Assembly: GCA_964023275.1 (NCBI GenBank)
Contig: OZ029915.1
Coordinates: forward strand, 15,568,712 to 15,632,711
Direction of reading: 5' to 3'
DNA length: 64,000 bases
Origin: Norana najaformis
Taxonomy: Eukaryota; Annelida; Clitellata; Crassiclitellata; Hormogastridae
In this document: one piece after another, positions 41,625 to 51,395 of the stretch
Layout: each line of letters begins with the position of its first letter
Position numbering within the stretch: the first letter of the stretch is position 1
The notes under the pieces: generated by a model
What the model saw: the letters and a program-made list of their open reading frames with translations, nothing else
Databases searched by the model: none
Told to the model about the DNA's origin: nothing
Translations under genes and position numbers: made by a program

Positions 41625-42211
41625 GTCTGATTCCTCTTCCGACACTCTTCCTCAGATCTCTCTTCCTCAGATGAACTTTCTTTCTCCTTGGCTTCTGGCT
41701 TTTTCTTGTCTTTCTTCTTGACTTTGGCTGGAGGTTTCTTCTTGTCATCTTCCGATTCATCATCGGAACTTTCTTCGGATGACTCATCAGAAGATGACAC
41801 AGCTTTCTTGGCCTCGACATTGGTCTTGTCGTTAAGCGCAGTGGTGAAGAAGCAACCCTGAGTCAGCGGTTGCGTAAGTGTAGAATGTTCTGCCCGCGTT
41901 TCTTTGATGGACCGTGACCGGTGCGGATCGTACGAACATCCTGCTCCTCCAACTCCCTCCTCTTCGTCGTCGCCGTTGTCTGCTTTGATGGCGCCTGCGT
42001 TGTGGGCTTCGCTGATCCGAGCATCAGCGTCTCCTTGACCTTGACTCGCTGGCTGACCTAGGTCAGGCGTTGCGGCTCCTTGACCTTGAGGACCGGTTGG
42101 GACCCTTCGGCTGGGTCTCGTCGACCAGCTCCAGGCTCTCTCCGTTTCTTTAATCTTGGTTACAGGCACCGCCTTCTCTCCTTTAATTTTGGCTGTAGGC
42201 GCCTTCTTCAT
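41615..42211 (-). CDS. acidic Ser/Lys-rich ORF after RLE copy A
   Basis: A 198-residue frame beginning in the ATGA that ends the preceding frame. N-terminal part is Lys/Pro-rich (MKKAPTAKIKGEKAVPVTKI), the middle has SRSIKETRAEHSTLTQPLTQ and GCFFTTALNDK, and the end is strongly charged: AVSSSDESSEESSDDESEDD, then KKKPPAKVKKKDKKKPEAK and SSSEEERSEEE. The tail composition resembles nucleolar phosphoproteins such as NOLC1, but low-complexity similarity is weak evidence. It lies where other copies have already ended, so it may be a 3' transduction, a captured host segment or chance. Expression is not shown. Confidence 0.4.
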   Translation of the reverse strand: MKKAPTAKIKGEKAVPVTKIKETERAWSWSTRPSRRVPTGPQGQGAATPDLGQPASQGQGDADARISEAHNAGAIKADNGDDEEEGVGGAGCSYDPHRSRSIKETRAEHSTLTQPLTQGCFFTTALNDKTNVEAKKAVSSSDESSEESSDDESEDDKKKPPAKVKKKDKKKPEAKEKESSSEEERSEEECRKRNQTRA

Positions 42212-42915
42212 TTATTCTTGTTCGTGAAGACTTTAATTTGCGATTGGATACACTCGCTCGTTGCATTGAGTGCTAGTTCTGAGATCATGAATTCGTCTGA
42301 TTGCCTAGTCTGAACTAAATCCTTTGGGTCTCGTTTTCTACTGTTAACCTTTGTTAATGCTTCGTCATGACTGAAGTCAATCGCTTCTTCTTCCATCAAT
42401 GGAAGGTCACACGGAGACACCTGTTCTAGGTCAGGCAGAAGACAAGGGAAATGACAAGGAAGCGAAGAAGCATGGTCTCTGGTAGAATGTAAGTAACACT
42501 GAATTGAGGCTGTCTTCTGGCCGGTGATTGTTCTCTGGGATTGCCAGTCTTTGCTAAAATCTGGCTCCAAGAATGTGCCGTTGAAAGCGACTGCATTAAA
42601 GCGCTGGATAGCAATGGAGAGATGCTGGAACAGGAAAGAAGTTTCCCTTTTATCTCCCAACACTTGAGATAAGTAGCGACCAAGTTTTATTATGAGGCTT
42701 ATGCCTTCCTGATTTATGGGGCCATGAGTCTCGATGGCCAGAGGAACAAAGCAGTGTGTCGAGAGAACATCGGAGTATTTTGCAATCTTTTGTTCGGCTG
42801 CAATCTCCGCAGCAGCACCTGCGATCATGGCTGTTCTGGATCGGTACGAGTCTGCCAGAGTGTTGATTATTGTAACGTTCCAGGTCAAGCATTTACCCCC
42901 CTCCCAAGGAATGAG
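42208..42915 (-). pseudogene. restriction-like endonuclease C-terminal domain, copy A
   Basis: A frame runs on from the CR1 tail: LIPWEGGKCLTWNVTIINTL, ADSYRSRTAMIAGAAAEIAA, THCFVPLAIETHGPINQEGI, KRETSFLFQHLSIAIQRFNA then VAFNGTFLEPDF. With the segment upstream of the CR1 (DGGQPDG) it forms PD-x(n)-W(D/N)VT, the PD-(D/E)XK pattern of restriction-like endonucleases in R2/R4/NeSL-type LINEs. Here the usual Asp of WDVT is Asn, which would cripple catalysis. Beyond 42520 the sequence no longer matches the other copies and ends at a stop overlapping an ATG (ATGA, 42208-42211). Confidence 0.65.
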
Positions 42916-43325
42916 GGTTGTAATTGTAATTTGTAATTGTAATTTGAGATTTATAAAGCGCCTCTTAGAGGATAAACTCAACAGAGATGCTTCTGACCCG
43001 AAAAAGTAAAATCACTGTTGAACAGTACAGTCTTCAGGTGCCTGCAGAACACTGAGAGGGGGAGAGATAGGAGCTCAAGTCGCAATACTCGAGGGAGACG
43101 ATTCCAGCAAGTGGGACCAACATAGGCAAAGCTTCTGGACTGGGCTGCAGCTGTACGCATGCGAGGGACAAACAGGAGATCTTGAGTGGCCGAGCGAAGG
43201 TTGCTACGGCCCGGCGACGAGGAGACCAAAGTGCAGAAGTCAATGAGGTAAAGGGGAGCAGAGCCAAGAACACAATTGCACATGAGGGAGAGGATCTTAA
43301 AGTGGACACGCTTCTGGACGGGGAG
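42916..43325 (-). mobile_element. 5'-truncated CR1 inserted in RLE domain
   Basis: About 410 bp in minus direction: PVQKRVHFKILSLMCNCVLG (LHWLP-Q-R--FKIL block), SAPLYLIDFC, RMRTAAAQSRSFAYVGPTCW, NRLPRVLRLELLSLPLSVF and a 3' tail of AATTACAAATTACAATTACA type at 42916-42945. It shares family with the copy at 23760-25917. The left join comes after the codons for GGQPDGS and the right join precedes TLIPWEGG of the host element. No clear target-site duplication is visible. Confidence 0.8.
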
Positions 43326-44382
43326 CCATCAGGTTGCCCTCCGTCGGACCTAACCAATCCTGCTGGTTCTTTAGTTGATGGAAAGCCAGCCTTCACAAGG
43401 GCGCGCCAGATGATGTAATTGATCCAGGCAAGTCTTGCTGTTCTACCGGGGCCCAAAGGGCATGCAAGACCGTGACAGCCGTCCGCCGTGACCAGAACCC
43501 CGCAGGGGCATGCACAAGTCTATTCCAAGTCTAAGGCCTGTTGCGATGCGTACAGCCTCGTCATCTGGCCTCAAGCCACAGGCACTTATGGGCAGCGCCA
43601 AAAGCCAGTCGCCAGAGTGTGGTGAAGAAACTGCCTTAAATATGGCTTCGTGGTACTCAGATGTTATTGAGGCTCTGAGGGTTGCCAGACTCTTTTGGAT
43701 AAGTGGGCGGTCCCAAGTTGCCTGTTTATGGGATATTGGGGCCTCGGGATTGGGGACATTTAATTCGGCTGACCAGCGGGTCCGGGCTTGTTCCAAAGGA
43801 CCATACGGGGGCAGGTCGTAAGAGGAAAGAATGGAATCCTGTAGCATCGTGGTGCCTGCGGCTGAAGCCAAGAAGGCGGGAAGTGCCAGCGAGGACGCGC
43901 GACGTATACCAAGACCTCCGTCTCGGACAGGTAAAGATGTCTAATCCCCGCTCTGATCATTCAGAGCCAAGTTGAGCATGTTGGTGAGGCCTTTGTGCAG
44001 CAGTTGATCGAATGTGTCAAGAGCCGGGCTGTCCATGCATGGTGTGCAGCGGAGTGTGTGGAGCAGGGTGCAAGAGCTTAGTGAGTTGCGAAGAAGAATT
44101 ATGGCATCATGCCTAGATATGTGAGCCATACGGTCAATCCCTAGTGATAGTTGTGCGCATCGCTTCTCCAGTGCATCCCTTAGAGCTCCGCCCGTGGAAA
44201 GAGGTGCGCCCAAAAGACAGACATTGTCAGAAAGTGTGACCGTAAAACAGTCTAGAGGAGGTGGCAGGTTGCTAGATTGGATGTGTTATAACTTCGCACT
44301 TACTGACATTAAGTGTCTAACCCATTTCTGCCACGACCCTGATAATAGATTCGACGTCTGCCGCCACTACGGATGCTTTCCC

Positions 44383-44583
44383 GTTTATTATTATTATTAT
44401 CATATGATAATTAAAATACAACATTATACTATGTTGTAGTAACATGATGTGGGTGGGGTGGAGCAATGCCAATAGTTTGATTTGATTTGCTAGGTGGCAA
44501 TGGTCTACAGCATTGAGTATAGCTAGTTTTTCTTGATTCGCTAGGGAGTACCACTATAGTTGACTTTGACTATTATTATTATG

Positions 44584-44615
<32 letters not shown>

Positions 44616-44660
44616 CACCATCACTATCACCATTATTGTTATTATTATATTTTTTGCCCC
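44383..44660. repeat. (ATT)n tracts between RLE copies A and D
   Basis: ATT repeats at 44383-44403 and 44566-44650 flank about 160 bp of unrecognised sequence. The second tract joins the 3' end of copy D. Confidence 0.85.
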
Positions 44661-45030
44661 GAGGTATTTATGATCCCTCAGAAAGCTGAAAAATTATCCG
44701 GATGAAAAATTGCATCCTGAGATGGCTAATCTTCGTTGATGTCAGGCTCCTCAAAAGTGCCCTGGAAGGCAATCAAATTAAAATGTTGAATTGTGCAGGC
44801 AACTCGGTGGCAAAGGAAAGCGGTCTCCCTTGGGTCTTCGGAAACCCTTTTCAACTGACTACCCAGATTAGTTAATCTGAAGGTGTTCCTTAAGCAAGAT
44901 GGCAGTATGGGTATAGTTCAGGGACCAGATTTGCTACTGCTTCCAGCATAGGTCTACAATTAAGACTGTTAAATGCATTGCTAAAGTCAAGCTTCACTAA
45001 CACCGAGTCTTGTGGCAAGCAAGCAAGAAA

Positions 45031-45402
45031 TCAACGGGTGGCACGAACTGCCACTTTGCAGCCGCCAGGAGTGCCAACCCCGAGTTGCAGAGGAGAGAAG
45101 TAACCGGAAAGGTTGTTCAAAGCAAAAGAACTAGCGCATTTAGAGGTCAGGCGGCGCCAAACATATCCTATGGCAATGGGGCGAAGCCCACCTAACTTCT
45201 TCCTTGAGGCCATTAAAGTACAGCCAAAAAGAATGGGAGTGACTGTGCTTGGACAGGAGCCTTCCAACAGAAGATTAATAAGAGAGATAATAGAGGAAAG
45301 AATCTCAGGGCCAGTTTCGTTACATGTAGTCAGGTCCAAGATATGTTTTGATCGCAACCCATCAGGGCCACCAGAGGAACCAGCTGGAAAGGAACACCAC
45401 AT
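45031..45402 (-). pseudogene. RLE-group RT N-terminal fragment, copy D
   Basis: A 123-residue open piece with SFPAGSSGGPDG-type start, HILDLTTCNETGPEILSSII, LINLLLEGSCPSTVTPILFG, KKLGGLRPIAIGYVWRRLTS and PLQLGVGTPGGCKVAVRATR. It aligns with the region before motif A of the copy C protein. Catalytic Asp of motif A follows in another frame at about 44990. Motifs B and C are absent through deletion. Confidence 0.7.
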
Positions 45403-45915
45403 GCAGAATGTCCTGTTCTGTAACTTGAAAAGGTGAGAGGTTTTGATTTAAAGGTGGTATGTTTGCTAAGGTTCATCAGTCACTATAGCTTGCCTATAGT
45501 AAAACAGGGAGGAGACCCGACCGACGTATCCTTTGATCGTAGACTTGGAACCGACCTGGGCTGATGAATCAAAGTCCTCCGTGCCCACCTTCACGTGGTG
45601 CAGACTGTTAGTACCCTTACCATTATGGGAAGGGGAACAAACGGGCACGGCAGGCAAAACCAGGGGAAGACAATGGCAAACCACCCCTGTGAAAGTGCCA
45701 AGAAAACCGTCATGAGACAAGACAATTCATGTAAAACAATAGTCGCAGATGGTGAGACTCCCAGGCCGGAGAGCGACTTAACAGCTACTGGGAAAGAGCG
45801 AGATGGAGAGTCAAGAGCAATCCGGTCTAATGAAGCAACTTGACCAAAGCCGAAAGGACGTCCAGAGGCGGATCGCACCAGAAAGCAAAGACTCAACCTG
45901 AGCTGCAAGAAGAAG

Positions 45916-46956
45916 ATGAAGATAGGCACGTGGAATGTGCATAGTATGCAGAGTGGAAAGATGGATGTCATACAGAGAGAGATGAAGCGACTGGAAATAT
46001 CAGTCATGGGATTAAGTGAGACAAGGTGGAAAGGACAAGGACATTTTAATTGGAATGGCTATAAGATAATAATGTCAGGGCAGGAGGAAAAAGGAAGAAA
46101 TGGGGTGTCAATCATGTGTGATCAGAGAAGTGCAAATGCAATAATGGGATATGACATGGTGAGTGACAGAATACTGAGCGTAAGATTTCGGGGAAGGAAA
46201 GTTAACATAACAATTGTACAGATGTATGCATCAACATCGATAGCAAAAGAAGAAGATCATGAAAAGTTCTACACTGAGCTGCAAAGTAAAATAGATAGAA
46301 TCCCTAAGGGAGATGTAATAATGGTCATTGGTGACTTCAATGCGAAGGTGGGAAAGTACGTCGGAGGAGCAGGGGACACGATTGGAGGTCATGGACTAGG
46401 AGAACAAAATGAGGCAGGAGAAAGATTAGTAGAGTTTTGCGATGGGAACAACTTGGGAATAATGAATACATGGTTTGAACAGCCAAAAAGAAGACTGTAC
46501 ACTTGGACGTCACCAGATGGGAAACATCGGAATCAGATAGATTACATACTGATAAACAAAAGATGGAAAAGCACGATAAGGGATGTAAGAACGAGACCAG
46601 GCGCAGATTGTGGAACTGATCATGAATTATTAGTGGCAACAGTGCAAACGAAATTGAAGAAATTGAAAAAAGGAGAAAGACTGAACATGTATGACTGCAA
46701 AGGAATTACACCGGAATACAGAACGGAAATAAGGAATAGGTTTGAAATATTAGAGAGGGACGAGACGGTGATAGATGAGGATACGAACAACCTGTGGGAG
46801 AAGGTGAAGGGAATAATACTAGAAACTGCTGAGAAACACATTCCGAAGAAAAAGAAAGTCACAACAACTCCGTGGCTCTCGAAGGATGCTATCAACATAG
46901 CTGTAGAAAGAAAGGAGGCAAAAAAGAAGGAGACAAAAACAAGGTACGAGAAATGA
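45916..46956 (+). CDS. RTE copy 2 endonuclease
   Basis: A 346-residue frame equivalent to the copy 1 endonuclease. Motifs NWNVHSM-type start (MKIGTWNVHSMQSGK), MGLSETRWKG, VIGDFNAKVG, NQIDYILINKRWK and CGTDHELLV are all kept. Differences from copy 1 include ASTS for APTS after MY, YTEL for FNEL and CKG for YKG. The APTS block is normally well conserved, so the Pro-to-Ser change in copy 2 may impair it. The frame ends at the same ATGA (46953-46956) overlap with the RT frame. Confidence 0.87.
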   Translation: MKIGTWNVHSMQSGKMDVIQREMKRLEISVMGLSETRWKGQGHFNWNGYKIIMSGQEEKGRNGVSIMCDQRSANAIMGYDMVSDRILSVRFRGRKVNITIVQMYASTSIAKEEDHEKFYTELQSKIDRIPKGDVIMVIGDFNAKVGKYVGGAGDTIGGHGLGEQNEAGERLVEFCDGNNLGIMNTWFEQPKRRLYTWTSPDGKHRNQIDYILINKRWKSTIRDVRTRPGADCGTDHELLVATVQTKLKKLKKGERLNMYDCKGITPEYRTEIRNRFEILERDETVIDEDTNNLWEKVKGIILETAEKHIPKKKKVTTTPWLSKDAINIAVERKEAKKKETKTRYEK

Positions 46957-48528
46957 ATAGAGCATTCCAAAAGCAAGCACGTATAGACAAAGAAAAACAT
47001 CTAAATGCAATGTGCAATGAAATGGAGGAAGAGGGAAAGAAAGGAAGAACTAAAGAAATGTTTTCAAAAGTGAGGGAAATAACGAGAAAATTCACACCAA
47101 GAATGGGATCAATGAGGTCAAGGGATGGACACATAATCGCAGACGAAGAGGAAATGAAGAACAGATGGAAAGAATACACAGAGGAGCTGTACAGTGAAGA
47201 TAGGAGAGTAATGAAAGAACGAATCGATACATCAGAACATGAAAAGGAACCGGATGTTTTGGAAGCAGAGGTGGAATGGGCAATTAGACAACTGAAGGAC
47301 AATAAAGCACCGGGTCCGGATGGGATACCCATAGAAATGGTAAAAGCAGGAGAGGGCGCAATGACAAAGACAATAACAAAAATGTGCAATATCATATGGA
47401 CAACCGGAAAATGGCCAGAGGATTGGAAGAGCTCAATCTTTATCCCTATATTCAAAAAAGGAGATGCGAGAGAGTGTGAAAACTACAGGACCATAGCAAT
47501 GATATCGCACATAAGTAAAATACTACTTAAAATAATACATAAAAGAATGGAGAACATAATAGAGAGGGAGCTTCCAGATAACCAAGCAGGATTTAGGAAA
47601 TCCCGTGGAACTCGTGATCATATCGCCAACATGCGGTGGATAATGGAGAGACAAAAGGAGTATGGACAAAAATTATACATATGCTTCATTGACTATAGTA
47701 AGGCATTCGATTGCATTGATCATGAGTTGATGTGGAAAACCTTAATAGAAATGGGAATACCAAGGCACTTGATACAACTTCTCAAGGGATTGTACGAAGA
47801 ACAGATTGTGGTAATAAGAACTGAATTTGGAGATACTGAAAGAATCAAAATAAAGAAAGGAGTGAGGCAGGGATGCATTCTGTCCCCATTCCTATTTAAC
47901 CTATATGCAGAAAGGATAATGAGGATGGCGGAAATGGATGGAGCAAAAGAGGGAGTAAAGATAGCGGGAAGAACACTGAATAATCTGAGATACGCAGATG
48001 ACACAACACTATTAGCAGGTAAAAAAACAGATCTGGTAGAACTGATAAGAAGGCTGAAGAGAGAGAGCGAGAAAGCAGGACTATACTTCAATATAAAGAA
48101 AACGAAGATCATGACAACAGCTGAGGAGGGCAGTTTTATGGTGGATGGAGAGGAATTAGAGACGGTAACAAGCTTTACATTCTTGGGATCAGTAGTAGAA
48201 AGAGAAGGAAAGTGCGATATGGAAATAAACCGAAGGGTGACGATTGGAAAAGCCGCAATGAATGGACTAGAAAAAATATGGAAAGACAAACATGTGAGCA
48301 CAGACACGAAAAAAAGATTGGTGAGGGCCTTGATTATACCAACAGTAACATACGGCAGTGAGACGTGGACAATGACCAAGAAAATAGAGAAAAAAATCAA
48401 TGCTTGTGAAATGTGGATATGGAGGAAGATGCTGAGAACATCACGGACGGAGAAAAGGACTAATGAATGGGTACGCATGGCGATTGGAATTGAGCAAGAT
48501 GAGATGTTACAACAAACAGTGCTAAAAA
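46953..48528 (+). pseudogene. RTE copy 2 reverse transcriptase, disrupted
   Basis: Begins at the ATG in ATGA. Contains NKAPGPDGIPIEM, NQAGFRKSRGTRDHI, CFIDYSKAFDCIDHEL, VRQGCILSPFLFNLYAE, LRYADDTTLLAGK and TYGSETWTMTKK, all intact. Six residue differences from copy 1. The DNA transposon insertion after QQTVLK removes the C-terminal 80 or so residues from this frame and adds TLANRKIFFSCCLRF before a stop at 48575. The remaining C-terminus is at 51153-51395 and includes GKRKQGRPRKKWMDKIH, where copy 1 has a stop. Confidence 0.88.
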
Positions 48529-48650
48529 CACTGGCCAACAGAAAAATTTTTTTTTCTTGTTGCCTTCGGTTTTAGACCTGTTCTTGGGGTAATTTTGGGC
48601 GCTGATTCAGAAAATGTCATTGGATTGAGTGCATCAGGTCTAGTTTCTGA
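48529..48650. repeat. left terminal inverted repeat of the CACTG transposon
   Basis: Starts CACTGGCCAACAG; pairs imperfectly with 51030-51152 in reverse orientation. The inner block CAGGTCTAGTTTCTGAGATATC is mirrored by the complement of GATATATCTCGAAAACTAGACCTG-like sequence near 51035. Confidence 0.8.
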
Positions 48651-49133
48651 GATATCGTCGATTTTGTAAAGAAAACCCAGTCCACTCTTTAAACGATGTC
48701 TTTGGCAAAACTAAAATGTCATAATAAGCTTTATTTATGGCTAATTATAATTCTTGCTGATTCATATAATGCCTACATCCTTATAATGTAAAATCAGCAT
48801 ATCTTGCCGCGTGCTGAGATATTGCTGATTCAACGAAATAACTATTCCGTAGCCTACAGCTTACTCAGCACTAAATTCATGGCCTCATTTAGAATTTATT
48901 TGTGCTTATACAGCGTTTCATGGTTTCGAACTATGTAAATAGATTATGCTGAAGTCAGCATTTATAGCCTATATAAACCGCCTCCTGAAAGCTAGAGCAG
49001 CCGCAGTCGTCTTAGGGCATATTAAGAGTTGGTCGCAAGAACAATCTGTGAATGTGAGCATTAAATAACTACATGTTCTTACTATTTTTTAGGTTAGTCA
49101 TTTAATTCCTCAGATGCGAACATCCTTAAGGTT

Positions 49134-50836
49134 ATGGCTACTTCCAGACGGAGCTGCATTAACCATCCAGACATATTCTGCTACATTTGTGGGGAATACA
49201 CACTAAAAGCAAACAGGAAACCGATTTCTGAGTTTGTAAAAAGAGCATATGTAGGTTATTTTGGTGTCAAACTTGGAGATCAAGATAAGCAATGGGCTCC
49301 TCATACAGTATGCAAAACTTGTATTGAACAATTGCGCTACTGGACAATTGGAAAGAGAAGCTGCCTGAAATTTGGTGTACCGATGGTTTGGAGGGAACAG
49401 ATAAACCACTTCGACGACTGTTACTTTTGTATGGTTAATATCATAGGCATCAATCGAAATAATCGTCACAAGTTGTCTTACCCTGATATACCTTCAGCCA
49501 GGAGACCTGTTCCGCATTCGGATATTGTACCAGTTCCACCTTTTCGCGAACTACCTCAGCTCTCAGACGATGAGACTTGCATGTGCAATATCGGACAAGA
49601 TGACGAAAGTGAAGAAAGTGGGGGCAGTGACAGTGATTTCCAATCAACTTCACACAGTGAACGTTTTGACCAAAAAGAGTTGAGTGATCTGATCAGGGAC
49701 TTAAATCTTTCCAAAGAGTCCTCTGAATTGCTTGCGTCCAGACTAAAGGAAAAGAATGCACTTCAGCCTGGAACGAAAATTACAATTTATAGAAACAGAA
49801 AAGGATTTGCTGCCATTCTTTACCGAAGACAACAACCTAGTATTCTGTAATGACATCAGCAACTTATTGAAGAAAATTGGTCTGTCGGATTACAGCCCAG
49901 ATGAGTGGCGTCTTTTTATCGACAGTTCAAAAACGTAGTCTGAAATGTGTGCTTTTAAATAACGGCAACAAATTTGGTTCTATTCCAATCGGTCACTCCA
50001 CCAGGATGAAAGAAGAGTACAATGCCATCTCTTTAGTACTGGAAAAGATAAAATACAAAGAACATCAATGGGTAGTTTGTGTAGACTTGAAGATGGTAAA
50101 TTTCGTCCTTGGTCAACAAAGTGGCTACACAAAGTATCCCTGCTTTTTGTGTCTTTGGGACAGTAGAGCCAAGCATGAACATTGGACAAGAAAAGATTGG
50201 CCTTCGAGGAAAGACATGGTGGTTGGAGCTCAAAATGTAATCAAGGAATCTTTGGTGGCACGAGATAGGATCATACTGCCACCACTACATATAAAGCTAG
50301 GCCTGATGAAAGAATTTGTCAGGGCTTTGAATAAAGAAGGTTCATGCTTCGAATACATAGTACACAAGTTACCAGGAATTACAATGGAAAAATTGAAGGC
50401 TGGAATCTTCGATGGTCCACAGATCAGGCAACTTATGAATGACCCACTTTTCATACCATCAATGAATGAAATCGAATCTTGTGCCTGGTCTTCCTTTGTT
50501 CTTGTAACTAAAAATTTTCTTGGCAACAAGAAGGCAGACAATTATGCACAACTAGTAGAGGATATGCTTCTTCATTTCAACAAGCTTGGCTGCAACATGA
50601 GCATTAAAGTCCATTATCTCCACAGTCACTTAGATCGCTTTCCAGAGAATCTTGGTGACTTCAGCGAAGAGCAAGGTGAAAGATTTCACCAAGACATCAA
50701 AACAATGGAAAATCGATATCAAGGAAGATGGGATGCACACATGATGGCAGACTATTGCTGGAATATCATGCGCGATTGTTCCGGCAGATGCCACACTCGG
50801 AAATCGTACAAAAGGAGCTTCTTCGGTGTCGAATGA
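49134..50836 (+). pseudogene. DDE-type transposase with N-terminal Cys-rich domain, two frameshifts
   Basis: N-terminal part (49134-49850): CINHPDIFCYICGEYTLKAN, FGVKLGDQDKQWAPHTVCKT, FGVPMVWREQINHFDDCYFC, a Cys-rich zinc-binding region, then an acidic linker. The catalytic part continues in another frame (LPFFTEDNNLVFC, EWRLFIDSSK at about 49905-49935, first Asp) and shifts again to the main frame ending at 50836: WVVCVDLKMVNFVLGQQSGY (second Asp at 50084-50086), YPCFLCLWDSR, LHIKLGLMKEFVRALN, and FSEEQGERFHQDIKTMENRY (candidate Glu). I recall close, mostly unnamed homologues across insects, cnidarians and molluscs. The breaks are one missing base near 49800 and one extra A near 49934. Repairing neither alone restores the frame. 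Confidence 0.8.
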
Positions 50837-51029
50837 CTTGAAATTTTTATAACAAACTTGTTCTGTTTGGTATCATATAAGTACAGTTTCAGGTACTACC
50901 ATTTTCTTTTAAGTATTTGTATTATCATGTTTATTTAGTGTATCACATAATAAATTGAGCACTACATAATTATAGCTATAGCCTTATGTTTTATGGGCGA
51001 GCAGAGGCAAGGACTGGTATATGGCATAA

Positions 51030-51152
51030 TGTTCTATATCTCGAAAACTAGACCTGCTGGGAGAAAACTGGTGCCTTTTCTGGAATCAGCAGGTCAAATA
51101 TACCCAGAAACAGTTCTAACATTTGAGGCAACAAATTATGTGTTGGCCAGTG
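51030..51152. repeat. right terminal inverted repeat of the CACTG transposon
   Basis: Ends TGTTGGCCAGTG. Complementary to the left repeat with small gaps. Confidence 0.8.
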
Positions 51153-51395
51153 AAATCAAAGCGGAGGTTCTTTGGACATGTTATGAGATCAGATGGATTG
51201 GAAAAAGAAATGATGCTGGCTTGTGGAGAGGGAAAGAGAAAACAAGGGAGACCAAGGAAAAAATGGATGGACAAGATACACGAAGCAACTGGAATGAACT
51301 TGGCACAACTAAGGGACGCGACATTGGAAAGAACGAAATGGAGAAGATTGATCATGACGGTCGCTAGAGCTCAAAGAGCTGACAGCACAAGGTGA
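51153..51395 (+). pseudogene. RTE copy 2 C-terminal remainder
   Basis: Continuation of the RT frame beyond the transposon: KSKRRFFGHVMRSDGLEKEM, LACGEGKRKQGRPRKKWMDK, GMNLAQLRDATLERTKWRRL and a natural stop after RADSTR. It shows the intact family C-terminus and identifies the TAA at 33643 in copy 1 as a C-to-T nonsense change. Confidence 0.88.

Larger units (their letters stand above)
41625..44382 (-). mobile_element. RLE-group retroelement, copy A, interrupted by a CR1
   Basis: Minus-strand copy starting within the RT (VVAADVESIIRVVAEMG then NVSKCE, about 44370-44290, directly after (ATA)n at 44383-44403). It continues through the thumb (AIILLRNSLSSCTLLHTLR, 44120), GGLGIRRASSLALPAFLAS (43915-43865), HSGDWLLALPISACGLRPDD (43620-43560), RLGIDLCMPLRGSGH and KEPAGLVRSDGGQPDG (43380-43335). 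A CR1 lies at 42916-43325, then LIPWEGGKCLTWNVTIINTL (42915-42860). It ends at an (ATA)n tract at 41620. The zinc-finger Cys/His set is partly lost. Confidence 0.75.
48529..51152 (+). mobile_element. CACTG-ended DNA transposon (CMC-like candidate)
   Basis: A 2624-bp insert with ends CACTGGCCAACA (48529-48540) and TGTTGGCCAGTG (51141-51152). Beyond the perfect 12 bp the ends stay similar for about 120 bp, with matching blocks such as TTGTTGCCT, GCTGATTC-AGAAAA and CAGGTCTAGTTT--GAGATAT. Flanks are AAA on both sides within an A run of the target (copy 1 has TAAAATC at this site), compatible with a 3-bp duplication. CACT(A/G) ends and a short duplication suggest the CACTA/Mirage/Chapaev group; Chapaev3-type is also possible. 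The transposase gene lies at 49134-50836 in plus direction. Confidence 0.88.
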
